Below are positions 16,648-25,380 of a stretch of DNA of 59,757 nt, in pieces. The stretch is from contig REDR01000032.1 of NCBI GenBank assembly GCA_007693385.1, positions 1 through 59,757 on the forward strand, read 5' to 3'. The notes below the pieces were generated by a model that had not been told where the DNA came from, did not search any database, and saw only the letters and a program-made list of their open reading frames with translations. Positions within the stretch are counted from its first letter, which is position 1. The number at the start of each line of letters is the position of its first letter. A program made the translations under genes and the position numbers. The stretch is from Anaerolineaceae bacterium. GTDB taxonomy: Bacteria > Chloroflexota > Anaerolineae > Aggregatilineales > Phototrophicaceae.

Positions 16648-17937
16648 ATGACCCATATCATCTTACGTGAAAAAGATGTGCCCAATATCCGCGAGCTAGA
16701 CGTGTATCTGGCGAACGAAGGCTTCGACGGGCTGAAGAAAGCGGTCAGCATGAAACCGTCGGAGGTGATCGACGAAATGAAGCGCTCCAACCTGCGCGGG
16801 CGCGGCGGCGCGGGCTTCCCCACCGGCATCAAGTGGAGCTTCATCCCGCAGAGTGAGCCGGTCAAGTACGTGGTGGTCAACGCTGACGAGAGCGAGACCG
16901 GCACGTTCAAAGATCGCCAGATCATGGAGAATAACCCGTACCAGATGATCGAAGGCGCGTTGATCTGCGCTTACGCGATTCAGGCGACGGCGGTCTATAT
17001 CTATCTGCGCGGCGAATTCTGGGACATCGCGCATGATCTGGACGAGCGTATCGAAGCCGCCCGCGCTCAAAATCTGGTCGGCGATGACATTCTAGGCAGT
17101 GGCTATTCCTGCGAAGTGTATACGCATCTGGGCGCGGGCGCGTACATCTGCGGCGAGGAGAGCGCCTTGCTCAACAGTCTGGAAGGCTTGCTCGGTCAGC
17201 CGCGTGTGCGCCCGCCATTCCCCGCGCAGAAGGGCGGCGGCCTGTACAAAGAGCCGACAGTCGTCAACAACGTGGAGACGCTGGCGAATGCGCCGTATAT
17301 CCTGCGCGTCGGTGGCGAAAAATTCGCTGAACTGGGCACGCAACAAAGTACCGGCACCAAGGTCATCTGCGTGAGCGGCCACGTCAACAAGCCGGGCAAT
17401 TACGAGCTAGAGATGGGCAAGCACACCTTCCGCGACTTGATCTTCGAGATGGCGGGCGGCATCCCGGACGGCAAGGGCATCAAAGCGATTTTGCCTTCCG
17501 GCGGCTCCGGGCCGATTGTTCCGGCGACGGATGAAGTGCTGGACACTAAATTGACATACGAGGATTGCCAGAGCATCGACACCATTCTCGGCTCGGCGTC
17601 GGTGATGATTCTGGATGAGACCGTCGATATTACGTGGGCGGCGTCTAAGATGACCAAGTTCTTCAAGCATGAGAGCTGTGGCAAGTGTACGCCGTGCCGC
17701 GAGGGGACGTTCTGGCTGGATAAAGTGATTGACCGCATCCTGCGCGGGGAGGGCAAGCGGAGCGATGTAGAACTCATCAATAACGTGGCCGCCAACATGC
17801 AGGGCACGACGTTGTGCGCGTTGGGCGACTTCGCCGCCAATCCAATTCTGGCGACGATCCGCCACTTCCCCGAAGACTTTTACGCCCACGTAGACGGCGA
17901 CGACGAAAAAGCGCCGGTCAAGGCGGCGGGCGATTAA
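16648..17937 (+). CDS. nuoF: NADH-quinone oxidoreductase subunit F
   Basis: 429 residues. NuoF binds NADH, FMN and 4Fe-4S cluster N3. GRGGAGFPTG (nucleotide binding), NADESETGTFKDR (FMN region) and the cluster motif SCGKCTPCREG with a later Cys in GTTLCALGD are all present. A GAGAGAGAA-rich leader precedes the ATG. Confidence 0.97.
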   Translation: MTHIILREKDVPNIRELDVYLANEGFDGLKKAVSMKPSEVIDEMKRSNLRGRGGAGFPTGIKWSFIPQSEPVKYVVVNADESETGTFKDRQIMENNPYQMIEGALICAYAIQATAVYIYLRGEFWDIAHDLDERIEAARAQNLVGDDILGSGYSCEVYTHLGAGAYICGEESALLNSLEGLLGQPRVRPPFPAQKGGGLYKEPTVVNNVETLANAPYILRVGGEKFAELGTQQSTGTKVICVSGHVNKPGNYELEMGKHTFRDLIFEMAGGIPDGKGIKAILPSGGSGPIVPATDEVLDTKLTYEDCQSIDTILGSASVMILDETVDITWAASKMTKFFKHESCGKCTPCREGTFWLDKVIDRILRGEGKRSDVELINNVAANMQGTTLCALGDFAANPILATIRHFPEDFYAHVDGDDEKAPVKAAGD

Positions 17938-17955
17938 TCGTGCTAGCGCGGCGAT

Positions 17956-18294
17956 ATGATGACTGATTCTGCGGACGAAAAGCCGACGGAAACGGTTGCA
18001 GAACGGGGAATGTGGGGAAACTTCCGGCGATGGCTCGGACGGGGCGAGGACGACCTGCAAGATCGGCTCTTCGCGCTGGATGACGCCATCGCGCACCATC
18101 CCTCCACAGCGATCAATTACGTTTTAAGGGGTGAATGTTACCTGCAAATCGGGTATAACCAACTGGCCGAACGTGATTTTGAGCAGGCGCTCGAATTGGG
18201 GCGGTCTGCGTTAGCGCGTTCAGCGTGGGGCTTCGGCGCACAGGTCGCGCAGGATCGCGCCGTGCGCGGGCTACGAATCGCCCGTCGCCGTTAA
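17956..18294 (+). CDS. Small TPR-like protein inside the nuo operon
   Basis: 112 residues, not a known complex I subunit. The central segment INYVLRGECYLQIGYNQLAERDFEQALEL fits about one and a half tetratricopeptide repeats; a basic tail GLRIARRR ends it. It lies 18 bases after nuoF and 77 bases before nuoG, on the same strand. TPR units mediate protein contacts, so a role as an assembly factor or accessory subunit is inferred. Its codon use looks like that of the neighbours. Confidence 0.75.
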   Translation: MMTDSADEKPTETVAERGMWGNFRRWLGRGEDDLQDRLFALDDAIAHHPSTAINYVLRGECYLQIGYNQLAERDFEQALELGRSALARSAWGFGAQVAQDRAVRGLRIARRR

Positions 18295-18371
18295 TCGTCA
18301 ATCTGCTAGCGCATTGTGAAGGTGTTTAGTCTGGCTTTGGACGCAGATAAAATTGTGTGGAGAGACTGTAA

Positions 18372-20840
18372 ATGTCCGACAACATGGTGAAAATCATCAT
18401 TGATGATGTAGAGTATGAAGTCCCCGCCGGTATGAACGTGGTGGATGCCGCTAAGTGGCACGCCAGCAACGACATTCCGGTATTTTGTTATCATCCCAAG
18501 ATGGAACCGGTGGGCATGTGTCGCATGTGTCTGGTAGAGATGGGCACGCTCCAGCGCAACCCGGAAACCGGCGCGGTGATGACCGACGAAGACGGCAACC
18601 CGCTAGTGCGCTGGTTCCCCAAGTTGCAGACCGCCTGCACGCAGGTCGCTACCGATGGCATGGTGTTCCGCACCAATACGCAAGCCGTCGTGGATGCCCG
18701 CGAGAATGTGCTGGAATTTCTGCTGACCAGCCACCCGCTTGACTGCCCGATTTGCGATAAGGGCGGCGAGTGCCCGTTGCAGAATTTGACGATGGCGCAC
18801 GGTCCCGGCGAAAGCCGCATGAATTTCTCCGACAAGATGAAACTGGATAAGCACGTCCCGCTTGGCGATTTGATCTTCCTTGACGAAGAGCGCTGTATCC
18901 AGTGTGGGCGCTGTGTGCGCTTTCAGGATGAACTGGTCGGCGATGACGTGCTGGCCTTCCATGAACGCGGGCGCACGTTACAGATCATCACCAACAGCGA
19001 CCCCGGCTTCGATACGTATTTCTCCGGCAACACCACCGACATCTGTCCGGTGGGGGCGCTGACGACTGCCGACTTCCGCTTCGGGGCGCGGCCATGGGAA
19101 CTGACCGAAGTGCCCAGCATCGACCCGCACGACGCCGCCGGTTCGAACATCAGCCTGAGCGTGCGCCTTGACCGCGATTTCGGCGGGCGGGCGATGATTA
19201 AGCGCGTGATGCCGCGCCAGAACGAATATGTCAATGAGTTGTGGATTTCTGACAAGGCGCGTTTCGGCCATCACTTCACCCGTAGCGAAGACCGCCTGCA
19301 AAAGCCGGTGGTCGATGGCAAAGATAGCGACTGGGCGACGGCGATCAGCACGATTGCCGGTCTGCTGGAAGGCGCGGACGGCGACATCGCGGCGATTGCC
19401 GGTAGCGGCATGAGCAACGAAGACCTATTCGCCCTGCGGTCACTGGTGACCGCCAACGGCGGCAAGCGTCTGGGCGCGTGGCCGACCACCCACACCGGCG
19501 CTGATCTGGTGGCGGCGGTGGGCGTCGGCGTCGGCACGAATTTGAGCGATCTGGGCGCGGGCGATGCGGTGTTGATCGTCGCCAGCGACCTCGAAGAAGA
19601 AGTCCCGATCTGGCGTCTACGGCTGAAGGGGGCGCATGATCGCGGCGCGTATGTGGTCGTCGCCAACGCCCGCAAGACGCGCATGGACGATTTCGCGTCT
19701 GCTACGCCGCGCTATCAGGCGGGCAAGGCCGCCCACTGGCTGGACGGCATCGACAAGGCCGATCCCGAAGTCGCCAAAGCGCTCAAAGCGGCGCAGAACC
19801 TCGTCATCGTGGCCGGTGCGGAGGGCTTGACGCTGGACGGTAGCCGCGCCCTGATGCAATCCGCCGCGAACTTCCTGATCGATTCCGGACACTACGGCAA
19901 GGCCAACAACGGCCTGATGTCGCCGCTTCCGGGTCCGAATGGCATGGGCTTGCATTATGTCGGCTTCACGCCGGAAGTCACCGCCGACATCGCGCAGAAC
20001 CCGCCGAAGGTGTTGATCGTCGCGCAGGCCGAAATCCTGTCCGATGATCCGTATGCGCGGGCGTGGCTGGATAAAGTGGAGACCATCATCAGCCTGAATC
20101 TATTCCCCGATGCGGTGGCGGATATGGCCGCTATCGCGCTCCCGATTCAGAGCTTCGCGGAGCGTGACGGCACGTTCACCAACGGCGAGCGCCGCGTCCA
20201 GCGCTTCTACACCGCGCAGGGGCCGATGGGCGATGCCCTCCCCGCGTGGCAGGCGCTTTCGCGCATCAGCGAACACATGGGGCAGGGCAAAGCCAAAGCA
20301 TCCGCCGCCGCCGTCATGGTGATGATGAGCAATGAGCTTCCCGCCTTCGAGGGGATGCGCTACCGCGAACTATCCCGCACGGAGCGCCAGTTCCCCGACA
20401 TTAGCGGCGATGATATGTACTACGGCGGCACCGCCTATCAGAACAAGGGCGGTCTGGGTAAGGTCATCCCGACGACGGCGGAGCAGGGCGAGACGCCCGC
20501 CCGCGCTGATGTCAGCTTGCCGCCGGTGCTGGAAGTCGGTAAGGGGCAATTTGTGGTATTACCGGCCACCCGCCTATATAATCTGGAAAGTACGTTCCGC
20601 CCGTCCACGCTGGTACACCCGCGCATCATGTCGCCCTTTGTGGAAGTCAACGCGGCGGATGCCGCCCGTCTGGACATCAACAACGGCGATGTGGTCGAGG
20701 TCAAGTTGCCGGATGTGTCGGTACGGGTGCGGGCGTCGGTGAATGGCGGTGCGCCGGAGGGCGCTCTGGTATTGCCGCGCCATTTGACGGACGACCCCAC
20801 GCCGATGACCGTGGCCGTCGGCGAGATCGCCAAAGTATAG
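18372..20840 (+). CDS. nuoG: NADH-quinone oxidoreductase subunit G
   Basis: 822 residues. The N-terminal 2Fe-2S domain has CYHPKMEPVGMCRMC and a later TACTQV. The His-Cys cluster motif is HPLDCPICDKGGEC, and a 4Fe-4S motif CIQCGRC with CPVGALT follows. The molybdopterin-oxidoreductase-like domain fills the rest, as in other NuoG. The region that in several bacteria carries cluster N7 (pattern CxHCxxGC) reads VPSIDPHDAAGSNISL (residues about 244-259), so N7 is absent. The TPR-like gene precedes it. Confidence 0.96.
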   Translation: MSDNMVKIIIDDVEYEVPAGMNVVDAAKWHASNDIPVFCYHPKMEPVGMCRMCLVEMGTLQRNPETGAVMTDEDGNPLVRWFPKLQTACTQVATDGMVFRTNTQAVVDARENVLEFLLTSHPLDCPICDKGGECPLQNLTMAHGPGESRMNFSDKMKLDKHVPLGDLIFLDEERCIQCGRCVRFQDELVGDDVLAFHERGRTLQIITNSDPGFDTYFSGNTTDICPVGALTTADFRFGARPWELTEVPSIDPHDAAGSNISLSVRLDRDFGGRAMIKRVMPRQNEYVNELWISDKARFGHHFTRSEDRLQKPVVDGKDSDWATAISTIAGLLEGADGDIAAIAGSGMSNEDLFALRSLVTANGGKRLGAWPTTHTGADLVAAVGVGVGTNLSDLGAGDAVLIVASDLEEEVPIWRLRLKGAHDRGAYVVVANARKTRMDDFASATPRYQAGKAAHWLDGIDKADPEVAKALKAAQNLVIVAGAEGLTLDGSRALMQSAANFLIDSGHYGKANNGLMSPLPGPNGMGLHYVGFTPEVTADIAQNPPKVLIVAQAEILSDDPYARAWLDKVETIISLNLFPDAVADMAAIALPIQSFAERDGTFTNGERRVQRFYTAQGPMGDALPAWQALSRISEHMGQGKAKASAAAVMVMMSNELPAFEGMRYRELSRTERQFPDISGDDMYYGGTAYQNKGGLGKVIPTTAEQGETPARADVSLPPVLEVGKGQFVVLPATRLYNLESTFRPSTLVHPRIMSPFVEVNAADAARLDINNGDVVEVKLPDVSVRVRASVNGGAPEGALVLPRHLTDDPTPMTVAVGEIAKV

Positions 20841-20916
20841 CATGTAGTGGCGGGTGATCGGTCATGACGATCCATCACCCGTATCGGTTGGTTTGAACTG
20901 TGTCGAGGATATAAAC

Positions 20917-23079
20917 ATGCAAGATGCCGTACAGCAAAGCACGACAAATCGCGTATCGACTATCGACATCACCGTGTTTCTGGTCGCCGCGTTGTTACCA
21001 GTATTTTTCATCTTCATGCCGTGGTTCGAGGGGTATCCGGCCATCAGCTATCTGGTAGACCTCGCCGCGCCGGAGGGCTTCGGCTTCGACACAGCGTTGA
21101 TGTGGCTGTTGCCGTTGTCGATCACCGGCATTGTCACGTTTGCCCTGTGGGGGGCGGCGGATGTCCACGCGACCAGCTTCACGCCGCGTTTTGTGGCGGG
21201 CTTCGCCGGTCTGGGATTGCTCTATTTCGTGTCCGTCCTGCTGGGGCTGGGCTTCGATTCCATCGGGCGCTTCTCCCAGTTCACGCTGATCCCCATCAAC
21301 ACATTTGACAGCATCACCACCATACGCGGCGGGGCGAGCTTCCTGCCGTTGATGATCTTGATGATCTTTCTGGTGTTGCAGGTCGCCTATCCGCGAGAGG
21401 TCGGCGAGCGTCCGGCGGGCGAAGAACCGCCCCTGATGCTGGGCTTCATCCCGATGTTGCCGTTCTCGGTGGGCTTCTTCATCGCTAATTTCGTGCTGTT
21501 CTTCATTCTGGCGAACTGGGGCGCGGTGCTGAACGCGGGCGACAGCGTGCTGTCATTCGCTTTTGATCGCAACCGTGTGATTGATCCGGTGATGTGTGCG
21601 GATTCGACGGGCTGTTCGTTCGCCCATCCCATCGTGTTCACGCTGATCGTGCTGGCGGTGGTGATTACCGGCTTCGCCTACACCACGCTGTTAGAGCGCA
21701 AGCTGATCGCGTGGTTCCAACAGCGCTCCGGGCCGAATCGTGTCGGGCCGGGCGGCTTCCTGCAACCGGCGGCGGACGGCCTGAAGCTGATCTTCAAGGA
21801 GAACATCCTGCCATCACAGGCCGACAAGGGCGTTTATCGCATCGCGCCGATGCTGAAAGCGATCCCGACGCTGGTCGTGTTAGCGGTTATCCCGATGGGG
21901 CCGGATATTGTCATCCCGTGGTTTGATGGCAACTGGTATCAAGTGCCGCTAGTGCTGGCTAATCCTAGCGTCGGCGTGTTGTTCCTGCTGGCCGTGACCA
22001 GTATTTCGACTTACGGCGTGGTGCTGGCGGGCTGGGCGAGCAACAATAAATATTCGATGCTAGGCGGGATGCGTGCCGCGTCGCAGATGGTCAGCTACGA
22101 GCTGAGCATGGGCATCACCTTCGCCGTGCCGGTGCTGATCGCCGGTTCGATGTCGCTGGTGACTATCGTGCAAGATCAGGGCGGCCTGTTCGTCAACTGG
22201 TACGTCTTCCAGAACCCGTTAGCCGCGTTAATCCTGCTGGTTGCGCTGGTGGCGGAGACTAACCGCGCCCCGTTCGATCTGCCGGAAGCGGAACAAGAAT
22301 TGACCGCCGGTTACATGACCGAATATAGCGGTATGAAATTCGCGCTGTTCATGATGGCCGAATATCTCGGCATGATCGCGGTGAGCTTCATCGCGGTGAC
22401 GCTGTTCTTCGGCGGGTATCATGACGGCTTCGGGCTGGTGGACTACATCCCGATTTTGGGGCCGCTGGTCATTGGCGGTAAGGTCATCCTGTGCTTGATC
22501 GGCTTCGTGTGGTTGCGTGCGACTTTGCCGCGCCTGCGCTATGATCGCCTGATGATGCTGGGCTGGAAGGTCTTGCTTCCGTTGGCGTTGCTCAGCGTGG
22601 TGTGGACGGCGGTAGCGGTGGTCGTCGGCGAGACATTCGGCACGACGGCTTACCTGATCGCCTCAAACGGTCTGGCGTTGCTCGTCCTGCTCGGCTCGAT
22701 CATCTTCTTAGGCCGTCCGCAACCGGAAGACGAAGGCGACGACATCGAAGATGATGCGGTCATCACCGGCGAGCGTGACGGGCTGGCTTGGGGTATCCTG
22801 ACGCTGATCGGCGGGCTGATCGCCGTGCCGATGGCGCTATATAACCTGACCGCGCCGTTGATCGGCCTGCTGTGGGCGGTGGTCACGGTGCCGGTGCTGG
22901 CCTTGTTCAACATCGGCGAGAACCGCGAGCGCTTCCGCAGTGGTCTGTTGACCGTCGTCGAGCCGCTAGCCGAACTCGGCCCGCCGGAGGAAGAAGCGCC
23001 CGCGCTGACCGCCGGTGACGATCCGCAGATCGAGGCGGGCGAGGACGCCGACGCGCCGCAGTTACAAGACGGTGAGTAA
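20917..23079 (+). CDS. nuoH: NADH-quinone oxidoreductase subunit H with large N- and C-terminal extensions
   Basis: 720 residues from the ATG at 20917, chosen because GAGGAT lies at the right distance; usual NuoH is about 320-420. The core (about 237-560) is intact: LLERKLIAWFQQRSGPNRVGP and ETNRAPFDLPEAEQEL. Ahead of it are about 235 residues with roughly five or six hydrophobic helices (VFLVAALLPVFFIFMPW, TALMWLLPLSITGIV and others). After it come about 150 residues with about three more helices, an acidic linker EDEGDDIEDD and an acidic tail. I see no frameshift, so this is a genuine long subunit. Confidence 0.95.
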   Translation: MQDAVQQSTTNRVSTIDITVFLVAALLPVFFIFMPWFEGYPAISYLVDLAAPEGFGFDTALMWLLPLSITGIVTFALWGAADVHATSFTPRFVAGFAGLGLLYFVSVLLGLGFDSIGRFSQFTLIPINTFDSITTIRGGASFLPLMILMIFLVLQVAYPREVGERPAGEEPPLMLGFIPMLPFSVGFFIANFVLFFILANWGAVLNAGDSVLSFAFDRNRVIDPVMCADSTGCSFAHPIVFTLIVLAVVITGFAYTTLLERKLIAWFQQRSGPNRVGPGGFLQPAADGLKLIFKENILPSQADKGVYRIAPMLKAIPTLVVLAVIPMGPDIVIPWFDGNWYQVPLVLANPSVGVLFLLAVTSISTYGVVLAGWASNNKYSMLGGMRAASQMVSYELSMGITFAVPVLIAGSMSLVTIVQDQGGLFVNWYVFQNPLAALILLVALVAETNRAPFDLPEAEQELTAGYMTEYSGMKFALFMMAEYLGMIAVSFIAVTLFFGGYHDGFGLVDYIPILGPLVIGGKVILCLIGFVWLRATLPRLRYDRLMMLGWKVLLPLALLSVVWTAVAVVVGETFGTTAYLIASNGLALLVLLGSIIFLGRPQPEDEGDDIEDDAVITGERDGLAWGILTLIGGLIAVPMALYNLTAPLIGLLWAVVTVPVLALFNIGENRERFRSGLLTVVEPLAELGPPEEEAPALTAGDDPQIEAGEDADAPQLQDGE

Positions 23080-23100
23080 TTCAAGAAGGGTTGTAATTTT

Positions 23101-23595
23101 ATGAACATCATCAAGGGATTTGCCACAACGTTCAAACATCTCCGCGAGGAGAGCATCACCTTGCAATATCCGGAGCAGGTGCGCCCGTTTCAGGAGCGCT
23201 TCAAAGGGCGGCATCACCTGCGCCGTTACGACAACGGGCTGGAGAAGTGCATCGGCTGTTCGCTGTGTTCCGCCGCGTGTCCGGCGGACGCTATCTGGGT
23301 AGAGGCCGCCGAGAACAACGACGAACAGCGCTTCAGTCCGGGTGAGCGTTACGCCAAGACGTATGAGATCAACATGCTTCGTTGTATCTTCTGCGGCTAT
23401 TGCGAAGACGCCTGCCCGACGCAGGCCATCGAACTCGGCCACGAGCATCAAATGAGCTTCACGGATCGGCGCGATTCGATCTTCACTAAAGAGATGTTGA
23501 TCGACGCGGTGCCGGAAGGCGGCCAACCGACGCCGCAAAAAGTCGAGGCGGGCGCGTTTGATCGCGCCATCCCGGACATGCCTGATCCGAAGTAG
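23101..23595 (+). CDS. nuoI: NADH-quinone oxidoreductase subunit I
   Basis: 164 residues. It carries 4Fe-4S clusters N6a and N6b through CIGCSLCSAACP and CIFCGYCEDACP. It relays electrons from NuoG to NuoB. The N-terminal amphipathic helix (IIKGFATTFKHL) rests on the membrane arm. Confidence 0.97.
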   Translation: MNIIKGFATTFKHLREESITLQYPEQVRPFQERFKGRHHLRRYDNGLEKCIGCSLCSAACPADAIWVEAAENNDEQRFSPGERYAKTYEINMLRCIFCGYCEDACPTQAIELGHEHQMSFTDRRDSIFTKEMLIDAVPEGGQPTPQKVEAGAFDRAIPDMPDPK

Positions 23596-23615
23596 TTTTA
23601 CCTTTTTTTGGGGGA

Positions 23616-23650
23616 AACGCCGGAGTCATTGTACTCTGGCGTTGTTTGTG
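23616..23650 (+). terminator. Terminator-like hairpin between nuoI and nuoJ
   Basis: Stem AACGCCGGAGT / ACTCTGGCGTT with loop CATTGT, followed by GTTTGTGTT rather than a clean T run. It could attenuate or separate transcription of nuoA-I from nuoJ-N. No clear promoter is seen in the 100-bp gap. Confidence 0.55.
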
Positions 23651-23696
23651 TTAAACTGCACAACCGTTAAGCGAACACCCGATAGGACATGCACAA

Positions 23697-25004
23697 ATGT
23701 CGATAGAAGTCGTTTTGTTCATCGTTATTGGACTGGTTGCCCTGTTTTCTGCGGGGATGATGGTCGTCGTGACCAACGCGGTACACAGTGCGCTGTACCT
23801 CATCTTGAACTTCGCCTGTGTCGCGTTCCTTTACCTGTTGCTGGATGCGCCATTTCTGGCGCTGGTGCAGGTCGCCGTGTATGCCGGTGCGATCATGGTT
23901 TTATTCCTGTTCGTCATCATGTTGCTTGGCGCGGAACGTACCTTCCGTGAGATGCGTCAATTCAAGTGGCTCGCGCCGCTAACGCTGACGCTCTCGATCT
24001 CATTTTTCATCGTGTTATTTCTGGTGATGGATCGTGGCGGCATGGATGACCTGACCGTGCCACCGGACGCGCCGATGTTGCGCGTCGTCAATACCACGCC
24101 GGACTTCGTGGAGGCGGATTTCTTCCTCAATGGCGAATTATTCGCTGAGGGCGTGCCGTTTGGCGGCACGACAGACCGCCACAACGCGCATTTCCGCGAG
24201 GTAGAACCCGGCGACTATACGCTGGGCATCGCGCAGGCGGGCGGGGAGGGGCGTCCGTTGCCATTGGGGACATTCAGCATCGCGCCCGACGAAGCGCTGA
24301 CCTTGCTGACCTATGGCATCATCGGTAGCGGCATCAACCCCACTTTCTTGACCATTCCCGAAGACATCAACTATTACACCGAAAGCGGCGGGCGGACGGT
24401 CATCGTCAACGCCTTCGCCGATCAACCGGTGAGCGTGGTCGATGCCGGATCGAACCGACGGCTAGAATCCGGCGAAGCGGCGAACGCGCCGTTGATCGTC
24501 GCCGGTCTGGGCGTGGGTGAGGCCACCGAGATGGCGCTGGAGCGTACCGGAAACCGGAATTGGGTCTTTGTCGATACCGCCGCCGACGGCACGCCGACAG
24601 ATCGCATCATCGGGCGCACCGATCAGGCGTTCAACATCCAGCAAGGGCACACGAACCTGTTCATTCTGGCGCGTGATCGTGATGGCGACACGCTGACGCC
24701 GGTTGTGGTCACGGTGCAAACGCGCACCCTGCCGCAGTTCGGTAGCGCGGAGGCCATCGGCCAGACGCTATTCACCGATTACCTGCTACCGTTCCAGCTG
24801 GTGGCGGTGCTGTTGCTGGCGGCGATGGTGGGCGCTATTGTGCTGACGCAACGGGCGGACATCAAACCGAAGCCCGGACGCCCGACGCGCCGCAAGGTGA
24901 GCCGTCCGCTGACCAGCGTCATCGCGGCGCAGACAGGCCACTCTATCGCCGCTAGCGATGACGACGAACCACAGGTCGAAGTTCCGCCCGCGACGGGTGA
25001 CTAA
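23697..25004 (+). CDS. nuoJ: NADH-quinone oxidoreductase subunit J with inserted DUF4397-like domain
   Basis: 435 residues; usual NuoJ is about 165-200. Helices 1-4 are at the N-terminus (VVLFIVIGLVALFSA through SFFIVLFLVM, about 1-118). The last helix (LPFQLVAVLLLAAMVGAIVL) is at about 364-383. Between them lie about 230 residues that are not part of the family. They contain MLRVVNTTPDFVEADFFLNG and later TVIVNAFADQPVSVVDAGS, a pattern matching DUF4397 beta-sandwich domains in secreted proteins. NuoJ topology puts this loop on the outer face. A basic then acidic tail (about 390-435) follows the last helix. Confidence 0.93.
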   Translation: MSIEVVLFIVIGLVALFSAGMMVVVTNAVHSALYLILNFACVAFLYLLLDAPFLALVQVAVYAGAIMVLFLFVIMLLGAERTFREMRQFKWLAPLTLTLSISFFIVLFLVMDRGGMDDLTVPPDAPMLRVVNTTPDFVEADFFLNGELFAEGVPFGGTTDRHNAHFREVEPGDYTLGIAQAGGEGRPLPLGTFSIAPDEALTLLTYGIIGSGINPTFLTIPEDINYYTESGGRTVIVNAFADQPVSVVDAGSNRRLESGEAANAPLIVAGLGVGEATEMALERTGNRNWVFVDTAADGTPTDRIIGRTDQAFNIQQGHTNLFILARDRDGDTLTPVVVTVQTRTLPQFGSAEAIGQTLFTDYLLPFQLVAVLLLAAMVGAIVLTQRADIKPKPGRPTRRKVSRPLTSVIAAQTGHSIAASDDDEPQVEVPPATGD

Positions 25005-25028
25005 TGCAAGCCAGAGAGGAAAGTTCGC

Positions 25029-25331
25029 ATGGTCGAAGTTGAAGCCTTTATTGTCCTCAGTGCCGCCCTTTTCATTCTGGGCGCGATGGGCGTGGTGCTA
25101 CGCCGGAACGCGATTCTGGTCTTCATGTCGGTGGAGTTGATGCTGAACGCCGCGAATCTCGCGCTGGTGGCGTTCGCGTGGCACTGGGGCGGCATGGATG
25201 GGCACATTTTCGTTTTCTTTGTGATTACAGTTGCGGCGGCAGAGGTGGCGGTCGGTCTGGCGCTGATTGTGGCGATCTTCCGCTCCCGTCAAAGTATCAA
25301 CATTGACGAATTACACTTGATGGAAGGGTAA
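25029..25331 (+). CDS. nuoK: NADH-quinone oxidoreductase subunit K
   Basis: 100 residues, three membrane helices, standard length. The two buried glutamates of the proton path are present in VELMLNAANLAL and AAAEVAVGLAL. Starts 24 bases after nuoJ. Confidence 0.97.
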   Translation: MVEVEAFIVLSAALFILGAMGVVLRRNAILVFMSVELMLNAANLALVAFAWHWGGMDGHIFVFFVITVAAAEVAVGLALIVAIFRSRQSINIDELHLMEG

Positions 25332-25380
25332 TGTCGGCGCGACATAACCGACAAGGCATCTCGTTGAAGGGCTTGATCTT

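Noticed and set aside
17407-18099. 230-residue minus-strand frame opposite nuoF
   Set aside because: Runs over nuoF, whose cofactor motifs are clear; composition is Arg/His-rich as expected of a shadow frame.
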